7,237 nt of DNA, from the NCBI GenBank assembly GCA_020851615.1, contig JADZCL010000098.1, positions 1 through 7,237 of the forward strand, read 5' to 3'. The translations under genes and the position numbers were made by a program. Below are positions 1 through 7,219 of the stretch, piece after piece. How positions within the stretch are numbered: position 1 is the first letter of the stretch; each line of letters begins with the position of its first letter. Origin of the DNA: Rubrivivax sp. (GTDB taxonomy: Bacteria; Pseudomonadota; Gammaproteobacteria; Burkholderiales; Burkholderiaceae_C). Under the pieces are notes generated by a model. That model saw only the letters and a program-made list of their open reading frames with translations. It did no database searches and was not told where the DNA came from.

Positions 1-1
1 G

Positions 2-391
2 CACCTCGAGTTCTATTACTTCCACAACTGCGTCTACGACTTCATGTGGAAGAACAACCGCCGCCGCTACAGCGAGAAGTTCCCGACCTGGGACGTGATC
101 CGCAAGTACAACCGCGACTACAAGCTCATCTTCGTCGGCGACGCGACGATGAGCCCCTACGAGATCCTGCAACCCGGCGGCAGCGTCGAATACAACAACG
201 AGGAGACGGGCGCCGAGTGGCTGCAACGCCTCACGCACGCCTTTCCGGGCTTCGCATGGATCAACCCCGAGCCGCAGGGTGTGTGGGGCTACCGCCAGAG
301 CATCGCCATCGTCCAGCAACTGATGAACCAGCGCATGTTTCCGCTCACCCTGGCCGGTCTCGAAGGCGCGATGCGGCTGCTGAGCAAATGA
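2..391 (+). CDS. VWA domain-containing protein, CoxE-like family (C-terminal part)
   Basis: Only the last 129 residues are in the window; the reading frame is open to the left edge, so the ATG at 44 is an internal methionine and not the start. The visible part has features I recognise from CoxE-type von Willebrand factor A proteins of proteobacteria: FYYFHNCVYDFMWKNNRRR near the left end, then a hydrophobic strand followed by VGDATMSPYEI (about visible residues 46-56), which is where the last metal-site (MIDAS) aspartate of a VWA fold is expected. PGG, NEE, a WINP segment and a C-terminal PLTLAGLEGAM helix follow. The DxSxS part of the metal site would lie upstream and cannot be checked. Family members are usually cytoplasmic and work with a MoxR-type AAA+ ATPase, probably in protein remodelling or maturation; that partner is not in the window. 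The stop overlaps the most upstream candidate start of the tamA-like gene by 4 nt. Family call is confident; substrate unknown. Confidence 0.85.
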   Translation, partial: HLEFYYFHNCVYDFMWKNNRRRYSEKFPTWDVIRKYNRDYKLIFVGDATMSPYEILQPGGSVEYNNEETGAEWLQRLTHAFPGFAWINPEPQGVWGYRQSIAIVQQLMNQRMFPLTLAGLEGAMRLLSK

Positions 392-2301
392 ACGCCCCCG
401 GGGCCGGCCCGCGCCTGGCCCACGCCCCGCGGGAGTCCGCTCGATTGGCGCCGCAGCACGCACCCATGCTGCTGCGGGCGGCGCTGGCCCTGCTGGTGCT
501 GCTTGCCCTGTCCGGCTGCGCGGCCCCGGGCAAGCCAGCGCAAGCAGCCACGCACAGCACGCCCGCGCCACCCGAGGGTCCGCCCGTGGTACACGTGGAA
601 GTCGAGGCGCCCACGCCCTTGCGCGCGCTGCTCGAGCGCTACCTGGACCTTGCGCGCCTGGCTGGCTTTGCACGCGGCGAGGCCGTCAGCGACACCGAAC
701 TGCAGCGCCTGGTGGACACCGCACCGGCGCAGGTGCGCGAGTTGCTGCGCACCGAAGGCTGGTTCCGCCCGCAGGTGCGCATCGAACGCATAGCCGCCGC
801 CCGCGCAGGCCTGCCGGAAACCGTGCGCGTGCATGTCGAGCCCGGCCCGCGCGTGCGCGTGCTGCGCGTCACCCTCGAGGCGCAGGGGCCGTTGGAAGAG
901 GCGCGCCTGGCCGGCGACGCGCCGGCTGCACGCTTGCTGCACGACTTGCAAAGCGCCTGGGAGCTGCCCGCTGGCAGCGTCTTTCGCAACGAGGACTGGA
1001 GCAGCGCCAAGGCCGCCACGCTGGCGCGCCTGCGCGGCGCCGGCTACGCCAGCGCCACCTGGGCCGGCACGGCAGCGGAAGTCGACGACGAGCAGCAGCG
1101 TGCCCGGCTGTTCCTCGTCGCCGACAGCGGCCCGCTCTACCGCAGCGGACCGATCCGCATCGAGGGCATGCAACAGCAGGATGAGGCCACGGTGCGGGAG
1201 CTGGCGGGCTTTGCGCCGGGCACGCCGGCGACCGAAGCCCTGCTGCTGGACTACCAGGAGCGCCTGCAGAAGGCCGGACTGTTCGAGAGCGTCACCGTCA
1301 CGCTCGATCCCGACCCCGCCACGGCCGCTGCGGCGCCGATCCAGGTGCAGCTGCGCGAGCTGCCGCTGCAGGTCTACACGGTGGGCCTGGGCATCAGCGC
1401 CAACACCGGGCCGCGCGCCTCGCTCGAGCACGCGTACCGGCGCGTGTTCGGCCACGCGGTGTCGTCGAACAACCTGTTCGAGCTCGGCCGCGTGCGCCAG
1501 GCCTGGAACGGCGAGATCAGCACACACCCGGGCGAGCGCTTCAGCCGCTGGCTGCTGGGCGGCGCAATCGAGCGCCTGGAGTCCAGCAACGACGTCGTGC
1601 TGTCGCAGCGTCTGCGGCTGGGCCGCAGCCAGGACACGCGCAGGCTCGAGCGGCTGGTCTTTGCCGAGGTCGAGCGCGGCGCGCGCAGCACCGGCAGCTC
1701 GCGCGTGTGGACCAGCGCCGTCTCGGGCAACGTCCACCTGACCTGGCGGCACCTGGACAGCGTGCTGCTGCCTACCGAGGGCTACACGCTGGCGCTGCAG
1801 GGCGGTGTCGGGCGCTCGCACGGCAGCGCCTCCCGCAGCGGCCCGTTCGCACGGGCCTACGCACGTCTGACGGCCTACCAGCCACTCGGTCAGGCGTGGT
1901 ATGGGCAGGCGCGCATCGAGCTCGGACAGGTCTTCCTGCCCGCGGGCGTGGCGGCTCCCGAATCGCAGCTCTTCCGCGCCGGCGGTGACGACTCGGTGCG
2001 CGGCTACGGCTACCGCACGCTGGGCCCCATCGTCGACGGCGTGGTCGGATCCGGGCCGGTGCTGATGACCGGCAGCGTCGAGCTGGCGCGCCCCTTCCTG
2101 GCCCGCATGCCCTCGCTGTGGGGCGCCGTCTTCGTCGATGCGGGCCGCGCCGGCACCGCCTTCGGCACGCTGCACCCGGCGCTGGGCTACGGGGTGGGCC
2201 TGCGCTGGCGCAGCCCCGTCGGCCCGCTGCGGCTGGACCTCGCCTACGGGCAGGAGCTGCGCAAGATCCGCCTGCACTTCAGCGTCGGCATTGCGTTCTG
2301 A
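388..2301 (+). CDS. tamA: TamA-like outer-membrane protein (BamA/TamA, Omp85 family)
   Basis: Encodes 637 residues from ATG 388, somewhat longer than E. coli TamA. In order: an N-terminal hydrophobic signal (residues 27-43) ending in the lipobox LSGC (Cys44); a Pro/Ala/Thr linker to about 66; three POTRA-like periplasmic domains (about 67-153, 155-247, 249-326); and a C-terminal beta-barrel (about 328-637). The barrel opens with GLGISANTGPRASLE, carries the Omp85 loop-6 motif as GGDDSVRGYGYRTLGP (Arg538-Gly539-Tyr540), and ends in an alternating strand closed by a terminal Phe (LHFSVGIAF), a typical BAM recognition signal. Known role of the family: outer-membrane partner of TamB in assembly of some outer-membrane proteins. 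Three starts are possible: ATG 388 (overlaps the VWA stop, favours coupling), TTG 445 (GGGAG 9 nt upstream) and ATG 466 (gives the shortest lipoprotein-type signal). All keep the lipobox. The immediately following tamB gene makes TamA much likelier than BamA. Confidence 0.92.
   Translation: MNAPGAGPRLAHAPRESARLAPQHAPMLLRAALALLVLLALSGCAAPGKPAQAATHSTPAPPEGPPVVHVEVEAPTPLRALLERYLDLARLAGFARGEAVSDTELQRLVDTAPAQVRELLRTEGWFRPQVRIERIAAARAGLPETVRVHVEPGPRVRVLRVTLEAQGPLEEARLAGDAPAARLLHDLQSAWELPAGSVFRNEDWSSAKAATLARLRGAGYASATWAGTAAEVDDEQQRARLFLVADSGPLYRSGPIRIEGMQQQDEATVRELAGFAPGTPATEALLLDYQERLQKAGLFESVTVTLDPDPATAAAAPIQVQLRELPLQVYTVGLGISANTGPRASLEHAYRRVFGHAVSSNNLFELGRVRQAWNGEISTHPGERFSRWLLGGAIERLESSNDVVLSQRLRLGRSQDTRRLERLVFAEVERGARSTGSSRVWTSAVSGNVHLTWRHLDSVLLPTEGYTLALQGGVGRSHGSASRSGPFARAYARLTAYQPLGQAWYGQARIELGQVFLPAGVAAPESQLFRAGGDDSVRGYGYRTLGPIVDGVVGSGPVLMTGSVELARPFLARMPSLWGAVFVDAGRAGTAFGTLHPALGYGVGLRWRSPVGPLRLDLAYGQELRKIRLHFSVGIAF
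431..435 (+). promoter_or_regulatory. Candidate ribosome binding site for an alternative tamA start
   Basis: GGGAG lies 9 nt before an in-frame TTG at 445. It is the best Shine-Dalgarno-like match near the tamA 5' end; neither ATG 388 nor ATG 466 has a comparable purine-rich element at normal spacing. A start at 445 would give a 25-residue lipoprotein-type signal up to the cysteine. In DNA this GC-rich such a match can arise by chance, so it only marks the start as uncertain. Confidence 0.3.
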
Positions 2302-2303
2302 TG
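2299..2303 (+). promoter_or_regulatory. TGATG stop/start overlap joining tamA and tamB
   Basis: The TGA of tamA (2299-2301) shares its last base with the ATG of tamB (2301-2303). No Shine-Dalgarno-like element stands out just upstream, so translation of tamB probably depends on ribosomes finishing tamA and re-initiating. A second in-frame ATG at 2310 is an alternative start that would leave an 8-nt gap. The one-base overlap is seen directly; coupling is inferred. Confidence 0.6.
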
Positions 2304-5300
2304 CAGCCCATGGACCCGTCAGCGCCCGCCGCCCCGACTGATCAGCGCCCCCCAGCGCCCGGCGGTGCGCTGCGTGCGGCCTGGCAGCTGGCCGTGCCGG
2401 TCCTGGCGATGGTGCTGCTCACGCTGGCGCTCTGCGCCGCCTTGGTGGGCGGCGCCTACGCCCTGCTGCGCAGCGCGCAGGGCACGGCCTGGCTGCTCGC
2501 GCGCCTGCCCGGCGTCGAGCTGCAAGGCAGCGAGGGAGCGCTGCTGTCGGATCGCTTTGCCGCCCACCGGCTCGTCGTGCGCTGGGACGGCGGGCAGCAG
2601 TGGGTGGCCATCGACGACTTCGTCGGCGCAGGCCTGCAGTGGCGCTGGCATCCCGGACCCGGCAAATGGCTCGGCCTGAGCGCCAGCCGCTTGCAGGCAC
2701 GGCGTGTCGTCGTCGATACCGGCCCGGTCGGACCGCGGCCCATCGTCATGCCGCGCAGCCTGGACCTGCCGCTGCAACTCGAAGCCGCGCAGGCCGCGGT
2801 CGACGAACTGCAGATCGACACCTTGCCCATGATGCGCGACGCCCGGGCCGTCGACGTGCGCTTGTGGGCGCCCGGCGGCGAAGGCTATCGGGCGCGCGAG
2901 CTGCGCTTCGACTGGGAGCGCGCCCAGATCCGTGCGACGGGGGCGCTGGGCGCGCGGGCCCCGTTCCCGCTCGAGCTGCAGCTCAGCGCCCAGGCCCGCG
3001 GCGACGGGCCGCCGTGGACGGCGCAGGCGCGCACCCACGGACCGCTCTCGGCCTTCGCCTTCGACGGCACGCTGCGCGGCACACCGGCCACGCGCACTGC
3101 GCCGGCCCCGACGCTCGAGATGCAGGCCACCGTCATGCCCCTGCAGGCCTGGGCCCTGCCGCGCATGCGGCTGCTGACGCAGGCCCTGGATCTGCAGGCC
3201 CTCTCGGCGCGCGCACCGCGCACCGCCCTCTCCGGGCATGTCGACCTCGACAGCCGATCCTTCAGCGGCCCCCTGGCGGCGGTGGTGGAGTTGGACAACG
3301 CCCTGCCCGGCCGCGCCGACCAGGGCCGCGCGCCGGTGCGCCACCTGCGGCTGCGGCTGCGCAATCCGGGAGAGGACCGCAACCATCTGCAGATCGAGCA
3401 ATTCGACATCCAGTTCGCCGCGGGCAACGACACCGCCGGGCGCTGGCAGGGCAGCGGCAACTGGATCGGCAGCCGGCTGCAGATCGAGACCCGGATCGAG
3501 TCGCTGCAGCCCCAGCAGCTCGACGGCCGGGCACCGGCGATGGACCTGAGCGGACCGCTGACCATCGAGCTGCAAGGTCTGCCCGCACCCGATCCCCAGG
3601 CCCCACAGGCCACACAGGCCACGCAGGCCAAGCCCTTGCCGGCGCCCAAGCGGCGCTCGCTGGCACTGGATCTGCGTGCTGCCCTCGAAGGGCGCATCCA
3701 GGGCAGCCCCCTGCCCGTGGCGCTGACACTGGACGCCGGCGCCAGGCTGGGTGCTGGCCCGCAGCACATCGCCGTCCGCGGCCTGCAGCTGCGGGCGGGC
3801 AGTGCGCTGGCCACCCTCGCGCTGGACCTGCAAGGCGGCAGCAGCGCCAGCACCAGCAGGAGCAGCAGTTGGCAGCTGCGCACCCAGGGCAGCCTGGCCG
3901 ACTTCGATCCCCTGCCCTGGTGGCCCGGCCCCGAGGGCAGCGCCTGGCGGCGGGGCGGTCATCGGCTGTTCGGCGACTGGGCGCTGGACCTCACGCTGCC
4001 TGGCGACGCACTGGCACGGGCACCCCTGGCACTGGCCCAGGCCGTGACCGGCAGCGGACGCATCGACATCACGCGCTCGCAGATCGCCGGCGTGCCGCTG
4101 GCGCTGCAGCTCGAGCTTGGCCAGCAGGCCCCGGCAGCCGCCGGCGCCAGCGGGCGCATGAAGGCGCAGCTGCAACTGGGCGCCAATCGCCTCGTCGCCG
4201 AAGGCCAGGGCAACCCACTCGCCGATGGCCGCGACGACCGCCTGCAGTTCGAGCTGCAGGCCCCGCAACTGGCGCAGCTGGCGCCGCTGGCGGCGCTGTG
4301 GCCAGACACTGCACCTTGGGCCCCGCAGAGCGGCACCCTGCAGGCGCAGGCCACGCTGGCCGGGCGCTGGCCGGACATCCGCAGTGCGGGCAGCGCGCAG
4401 CTGCAGGATCTGCAGGCCGGCAGCCTGAGCGCGCAGCGGCTGCAAGCCAGCTGGGACTTCGACACCGCCAGCGAGCAGCCCCTGCGCCTGGCGCTCACCG
4501 CAGAGCGCATCGCCCAGGGGCCGCAGCGTCTGCAGCAACTGCAGGCCGACTTGCGCGGCACCTGGCGCCAGCATCGACTCGAGCTCAGTGCGGCACTGCC
4601 CTTGCAGCCTGGCGCCGCATTGCAGAACAGCCTGGCGCTGCAGCCGGGTGCAGGCGCCCTGCTGCGCCTGGCAGCCGACGGCCAATGGGCCGGCGACGGG
4701 CGTGGAGGCGGCCGTTTTGCCGCCCGCGCGGCGCAGGTCACGCTGCTGCCCTGGAGCGGCAGCGGCCTGGCCGCCGCCCCCGCTGCGCGACCCTGGATCG
4801 ATGCGCGCGACCTGCGCTTTGCGCTGCGCCTGAGTGCCGAACAGGGACTGCAGGAGCTGCAGGCCGAGGCCGGCGGCATGCGCCTGGCCGACACCGCCAC
4901 GCTGCGCTGGGACCAGGTCCTGGTCGACCTGCGCGGCGCCCACCCCGCCTTCGCGCTGCGCGCCCAGCTCGAGCCCTTCCTGCTCGCACCGCTGCTGGCG
5001 CGGCTGCAACCCACACTGGGCTGGCGGGGCGACCTGCGCCTGGCCGCACAGGTGGACTTGCGTGTGGGCGAGAAGGTCGACGCCGACCTCCTCTTCGAGC
5101 GCCGCGACGGCGACCTGCACCTGGCCGAGGAGGACAACAGCATCCCCTTCGGACTGAGCGAGATCCGCCTCATCGCCAGTGCCCACGACGGCGACTGGCA
5201 GCTTGCCGGCGCCTTTGCCGGGCGCACGCTGGGCGAAGCGTCGGCGCGCCTGAACCTGCGCACGCCACCCGACCAGCGCTGGCCCGACAGCCAGACGCCG

Positions 5301-6656
5301 ATCGACGGCCTGGTGCAGGGTCACGTCGCCAACATCGGCATCTGGGGCGCCTGGCTGCCGGCGGGCTGGCGACTCTCGGGCGACCTGCGCACCAGCGCCA
5401 GCGTGGTCGGCCGCCTGGGCGCACCCGAGTACGCAGGCGAGGTGCGCATCAGCCAGGCCGCCGTGCGCAACCTGCTGCTGGGCGTGGACGTGACGCAGGG
5501 CGACGCCTTGCTGCGCCTGCGCGGCAGCAATGCCGAGATCGAGCACTTCACGCTGCGCGGCGGCGAAGGCAGCGCGCGCATCAGCGGCCGCATCGACCTC
5601 GCCGGCCAGGGCACGGGCGAGCTCACGCTGCAGGCCGAGCGCCTGCGTGTGCTCGGCCGCATCGACCGCCAGCTCACCGCCAGCGGCCGACTGACGCTGG
5701 ACATGCCCGACAGCCTGCCCCGCCTGCGCGGCAGCGTGCAGGTCGACGAAGGCCTGTTCGACCTCAGTCGCAGCGACGCGCCCACCCTCGACGACGACGT
5801 CGTGCTGCGGCGCGAAGGCCTGGCCAGCAGCAACGACCCCGGCACCGCAGCCGCACGCCCGCGCCGCCTCGTGCAGGTCGGCGTCGACATCGGCCTGGGC
5901 GACCGCCTGCGGGTGCGGGGCCGCGGGCTGGACACCACGCTCAGCGGCCACCTGGCGGTCGGCACCAACCCGGCCGGACGGCTCACGCTGAGTGGCACCG
6001 TCAACGCCGCCGGTGGGCACTATGCCGCCTACGGGCAGAAGCTGGACATCGCCCGCGGCCTGCTGATCTTCAGCGGCGAGGTCGAGAACCCGACCCTGGA
6101 CGTGCTGGCGCTGCGCCCGGACATCGACGCGCAGGTGGGCGTGGCCATCACGGGCACGCTGCAGTCACCGCGCGTGCGCCTGTACAGCGACAGCGACATG
6201 AGCGAGTCCGACAAGCTGAGCTGGCTGGTGCTTGGCCGCGCCTCCGACGGCCTGGACCGCGCCGACACCGCACTCCTGCAGCGCGCCGCCATCGCACTGC
6301 TGGCCGGCGAAGGCGAAGCACCCACCGACGCGCTGCTGCGCAACCTCGGCCTGGACACGCTGAGCCTGCGCCAGACCGGCGAAGGCAACGTGCGCGAGAC
6401 CGTCGTCTCGCTGGGCAAGCAACTCAGCCGCCGCTGGTATGTCGGCTACGAGCGCGGCGTCAATGCCTCCACCGGCACCTGGCAGCTCATCTACCGCATC
6501 GCCCAGCGCTTCACCCTGCGTGCGCAATCGGGCGCCGAGAACTCGCTGGATCTGATCTGGGTCTGGCGGCTGGACAACCCGCCCCCGCTCCCCGCAGCGG
6601 CCACGCCCGCCATGCCTGCCGCGGCCCCCGGTTCAGCGGGCGCTGCGCGACCTTAG
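2301..6656 (+). CDS. tamB: TamB-like inner-membrane-anchored translocation/assembly protein
   Basis: Encodes 1451 residues, longer than E. coli TamB (about 1260). A short Pro/Ala-rich cytoplasmic start is followed by one hydrophobic segment (about 30-55) that acts as signal anchor. The central region (about 60-1080) is repetitive, rich in Leu, Gln, Ala and Arg with alternating hydrophobic residues, as expected for the long beta-groove of AsmA/TamB-like proteins. The conserved TamB C-terminal domain (DUF490, about 1080-1425) includes LSGTVNAAGGHYAAYG (from 1230), FSGEVENPTLDV (1257-1268), the SESDKLSWLVLGR motif (1301-1313), a GLDTLSLRQ segment and YVGYERG. Known role: with TamA it aids outer-membrane protein assembly, and TamB-type proteins help move phospholipids across the periplasm. 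It overlaps tamA by one base, which supports a joint job and coupled expression. Odd points: Gln-Ala-Pro/Thr repeats at 433-444, a Ser-rich stretch at 512-523, and a 26-residue Pro/Ala tail (1426-1451) after the usual end. ATG 2310 is an alternative start. Confidence 0.95.
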   Translation: MQPMDPSAPAAPTDQRPPAPGGALRAAWQLAVPVLAMVLLTLALCAALVGGAYALLRSAQGTAWLLARLPGVELQGSEGALLSDRFAAHRLVVRWDGGQQWVAIDDFVGAGLQWRWHPGPGKWLGLSASRLQARRVVVDTGPVGPRPIVMPRSLDLPLQLEAAQAAVDELQIDTLPMMRDARAVDVRLWAPGGEGYRARELRFDWERAQIRATGALGARAPFPLELQLSAQARGDGPPWTAQARTHGPLSAFAFDGTLRGTPATRTAPAPTLEMQATVMPLQAWALPRMRLLTQALDLQALSARAPRTALSGHVDLDSRSFSGPLAAVVELDNALPGRADQGRAPVRHLRLRLRNPGEDRNHLQIEQFDIQFAAGNDTAGRWQGSGNWIGSRLQIETRIESLQPQQLDGRAPAMDLSGPLTIELQGLPAPDPQAPQATQATQAKPLPAPKRRSLALDLRAALEGRIQGSPLPVALTLDAGARLGAGPQHIAVRGLQLRAGSALATLALDLQGGSSASTSRSSSWQLRTQGSLADFDPLPWWPGPEGSAWRRGGHRLFGDWALDLTLPGDALARAPLALAQAVTGSGRIDITRSQIAGVPLALQLELGQQAPAAAGASGRMKAQLQLGANRLVAEGQGNPLADGRDDRLQFELQAPQLAQLAPLAALWPDTAPWAPQSGTLQAQATLAGRWPDIRSAGSAQLQDLQAGSLSAQRLQASWDFDTASEQPLRLALTAERIAQGPQRLQQLQADLRGTWRQHRLELSAALPLQPGAALQNSLALQPGAGALLRLAADGQWAGDGRGGGRFAARAAQVTLLPWSGSGLAAAPAARPWIDARDLRFALRLSAEQGLQELQAEAGGMRLADTATLRWDQVLVDLRGAHPAFALRAQLEPFLLAPLLARLQPTLGWRGDLRLAAQVDLRVGEKVDADLLFERRDGDLHLAEEDNSIPFGLSEIRLIASAHDGDWQLAGAFAGRTLGEASARLNLRTPPDQRWPDSQTPIDGLVQGHVANIGIWGAWLPAGWRLSGDLRTSASVVGRLGAPEYAGEVRISQAAVRNLLLGVDVTQGDALLRLRGSNAEIEHFTLRGGEGSARISGRIDLAGQGTGELTLQAERLRVLGRIDRQLTASGRLTLDMPDSLPRLRGSVQVDEGLFDLSRSDAPTLDDDVVLRREGLASSNDPGTAAARPRRLVQVGVDIGLGDRLRVRGRGLDTTLSGHLAVGTNPAGRLTLSGTVNAAGGHYAAYGQKLDIARGLLIFSGEVENPTLDVLALRPDIDAQVGVAITGTLQSPRVRLYSDSDMSESDKLSWLVLGRASDGLDRADTALLQRAAIALLAGEGEAPTDALLRNLGLDTLSLRQTGEGNVRETVVSLGKQLSRRWYVGYERGVNASTGTWQLIYRIAQRFTLRAQSGAENSLDLIWVWRLDNPPPLPAAATPAMPAAAPGSAGAARP
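3594..3632 (+). repeat. tamB: Short 9-nt tandem repeat inside tamB (Gln-Ala-Pro/Thr linker)
   Basis: About four imperfect 9-nt copies, each centred on CAGGCC, encode QAP-QAT-QAT-QAK (residues 433-444). They sit in a Pro/Ala-rich stretch (428-452) ending in Lys-Arg-Arg. The composition breaks the beta-strand pattern on both sides, so it probably forms a flexible loop or linker in the periplasmic groove. The short tandem unit could change copy number by slippage without breaking frame. Confidence 0.6.
3834..3869 (+). repeat. tamB: AGC-rich low-complexity stretch inside tamB (Ser-rich loop)
   Basis: Repeated AGC-type codons encode GGSSASTSRSSS (residues 512-523), between two strand-like segments (LATLALDLQ before and WQLRTQG after). 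It looks like a loop in the beta-groove enlarged by trinucleotide expansion. In-frame slippage would keep the protein intact. No functional motif is visible. Confidence 0.45.
6653..6656. other. Overlapping convergent stop codons (tamB / DUF924 gene)
   Basis: The four bases TTAG hold both stops: TAG of tamB on the plus strand (6654-6656) and TAA of the DUF924 gene on the minus strand (6655-6653). No intergenic DNA remains between the two genes, and I see no GC-rich hairpin followed by a T-run on either side. Each transcript must therefore end inside, or read antisense into, the opposite gene, or rely on Rho. Confidence 0.9.
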
Positions 6657-7219
6657 AACGACGACCCCGGCTGGCGCAGGAACTCGATCTCCGCGGGCGT
6701 GCTCACGCGGCCGAGCACCAGATTGCGGTGCGGGTAGCGCCCGAAGCGGTCGATGACGACGGCGTGCTTCTGGGCCCAGAGCAGGGCGTCGGCCAGCGGC
6801 GGATGCGCCGCGGCCAGGGCACCGAAGAGCTGCAGCGACTGCGCCTGCGCGGCGGCGTCCTCGGCGTGCTCGAAGGGCAGGTAGACGAACCAGCGTTGCA
6901 GCGGCGGCAGCGCCTGGTCGGCACCGCGCGCCACCAGCGCCTGGGCAGCGGCCAGCGCCTGCGCATCGCCTGCGAAGGCGCGCGGCGTGCCGCGGTAGAT
7001 GTTGCGCGTGAACTGGTCCAGCAGCAGGATGCGGGCCAGCGCACTGGCAGGCGCGGCGTCCCAGTCACGCAGTTCGCCGCCGAGCGCCCGCTCGACGAAC
7101 TCGCCGAACCGCGTGCCGATCAGGGCGTCGAAGGCCGGGTCGGCACGGAACCACTCGGGCCGCGGCGCGTCACCGGCGCCGAACCAGAAGTCGAGGATGG
7201 GTGCGCAAGGATGAGCCAT
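6653..7219 (-). CDS. DUF924 family protein
   Basis: Encodes 188 residues, the usual size for this family. It matches the DUF924 pattern throughout: PILDFWFG near the start (7-14), WFRADPAFD (23-31), LLLDQFTRNIYRGTPRAF (65-82), RWFVYLPFEHAED (109-121), DRFGRYPHRN (157-166), VLGRVSTPAEIEFL (168-181) and the C-terminal PGSSF. The protein looks soluble, mostly alpha-helical and cytoplasmic, with no signal peptide or membrane segment. The fold resembles tetratricopeptide-like helical repeats; the biochemical role is unknown to me and I assign none. The ATG at 7219 is chosen because the family motif begins a few residues later, although the frame stays open to the right edge. No clear Shine-Dalgarno site is seen in the 18 bases upstream. 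It points towards tamB and shares stop-codon bases with it, so it is not part of the tamAB transcript. Confidence 0.93.
   Translation of the reverse strand: MAHPCAPILDFWFGAGDAPRPEWFRADPAFDALIGTRFGEFVERALGGELRDWDAAPASALARILLLDQFTRNIYRGTPRAFAGDAQALAAAQALVARGADQALPPLQRWFVYLPFEHAEDAAAQAQSLQLFGALAAAHPPLADALLWAQKHAVVIDRFGRYPHRNLVLGRVSTPAEIEFLRQPGSSF

Noticed and set aside
46..387. Possible N-terminal extension of the TamA reading frame upstream of 388
   Set aside because: The translation here is an out-of-frame copy of the VWA gene, rich in Arg, Pro and Gln, and would place the signal sequence in mid-protein.
289..2277. A 662-codon open frame on the minus strand opposite tamA
   Set aside because: Same cause: antisense to a well-supported Omp85 gene in GC-rich DNA, with biased composition and no family motif.
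2118..2300. Possible N-terminal extension of the TamB reading frame upstream of 2301
   Set aside because: It lies wholly inside the tamA barrel sequence in another frame, and the signal anchor of TamB is correctly placed with the start at 2301.
2635..4855. High density of CTGCAG, considered as a recognition or regulatory repeat
   Set aside because: Most copies are explained by frequent Leu-Gln pairs written with the preferred codons CTG CAG in a Leu/Gln/Ala-rich protein.
2319..6020. A 1233-codon open frame on the minus strand opposite tamB
   Set aside because: It is a shadow of the high-GC codon pattern of tamB. Its translation is a low-complexity Ala/Gly/Gln/Arg mix with no recognisable domain, while the plus strand carries clear TamB motifs.
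6593..6647. Inverted repeat CGCAGCG / CGCTGCG near the end of tamB, considered as a terminator
   Set aside because: The arms are only 7 nt, the loop is about 41 nt and no T-run follows. Such short matches are common in this GC-rich DNA.
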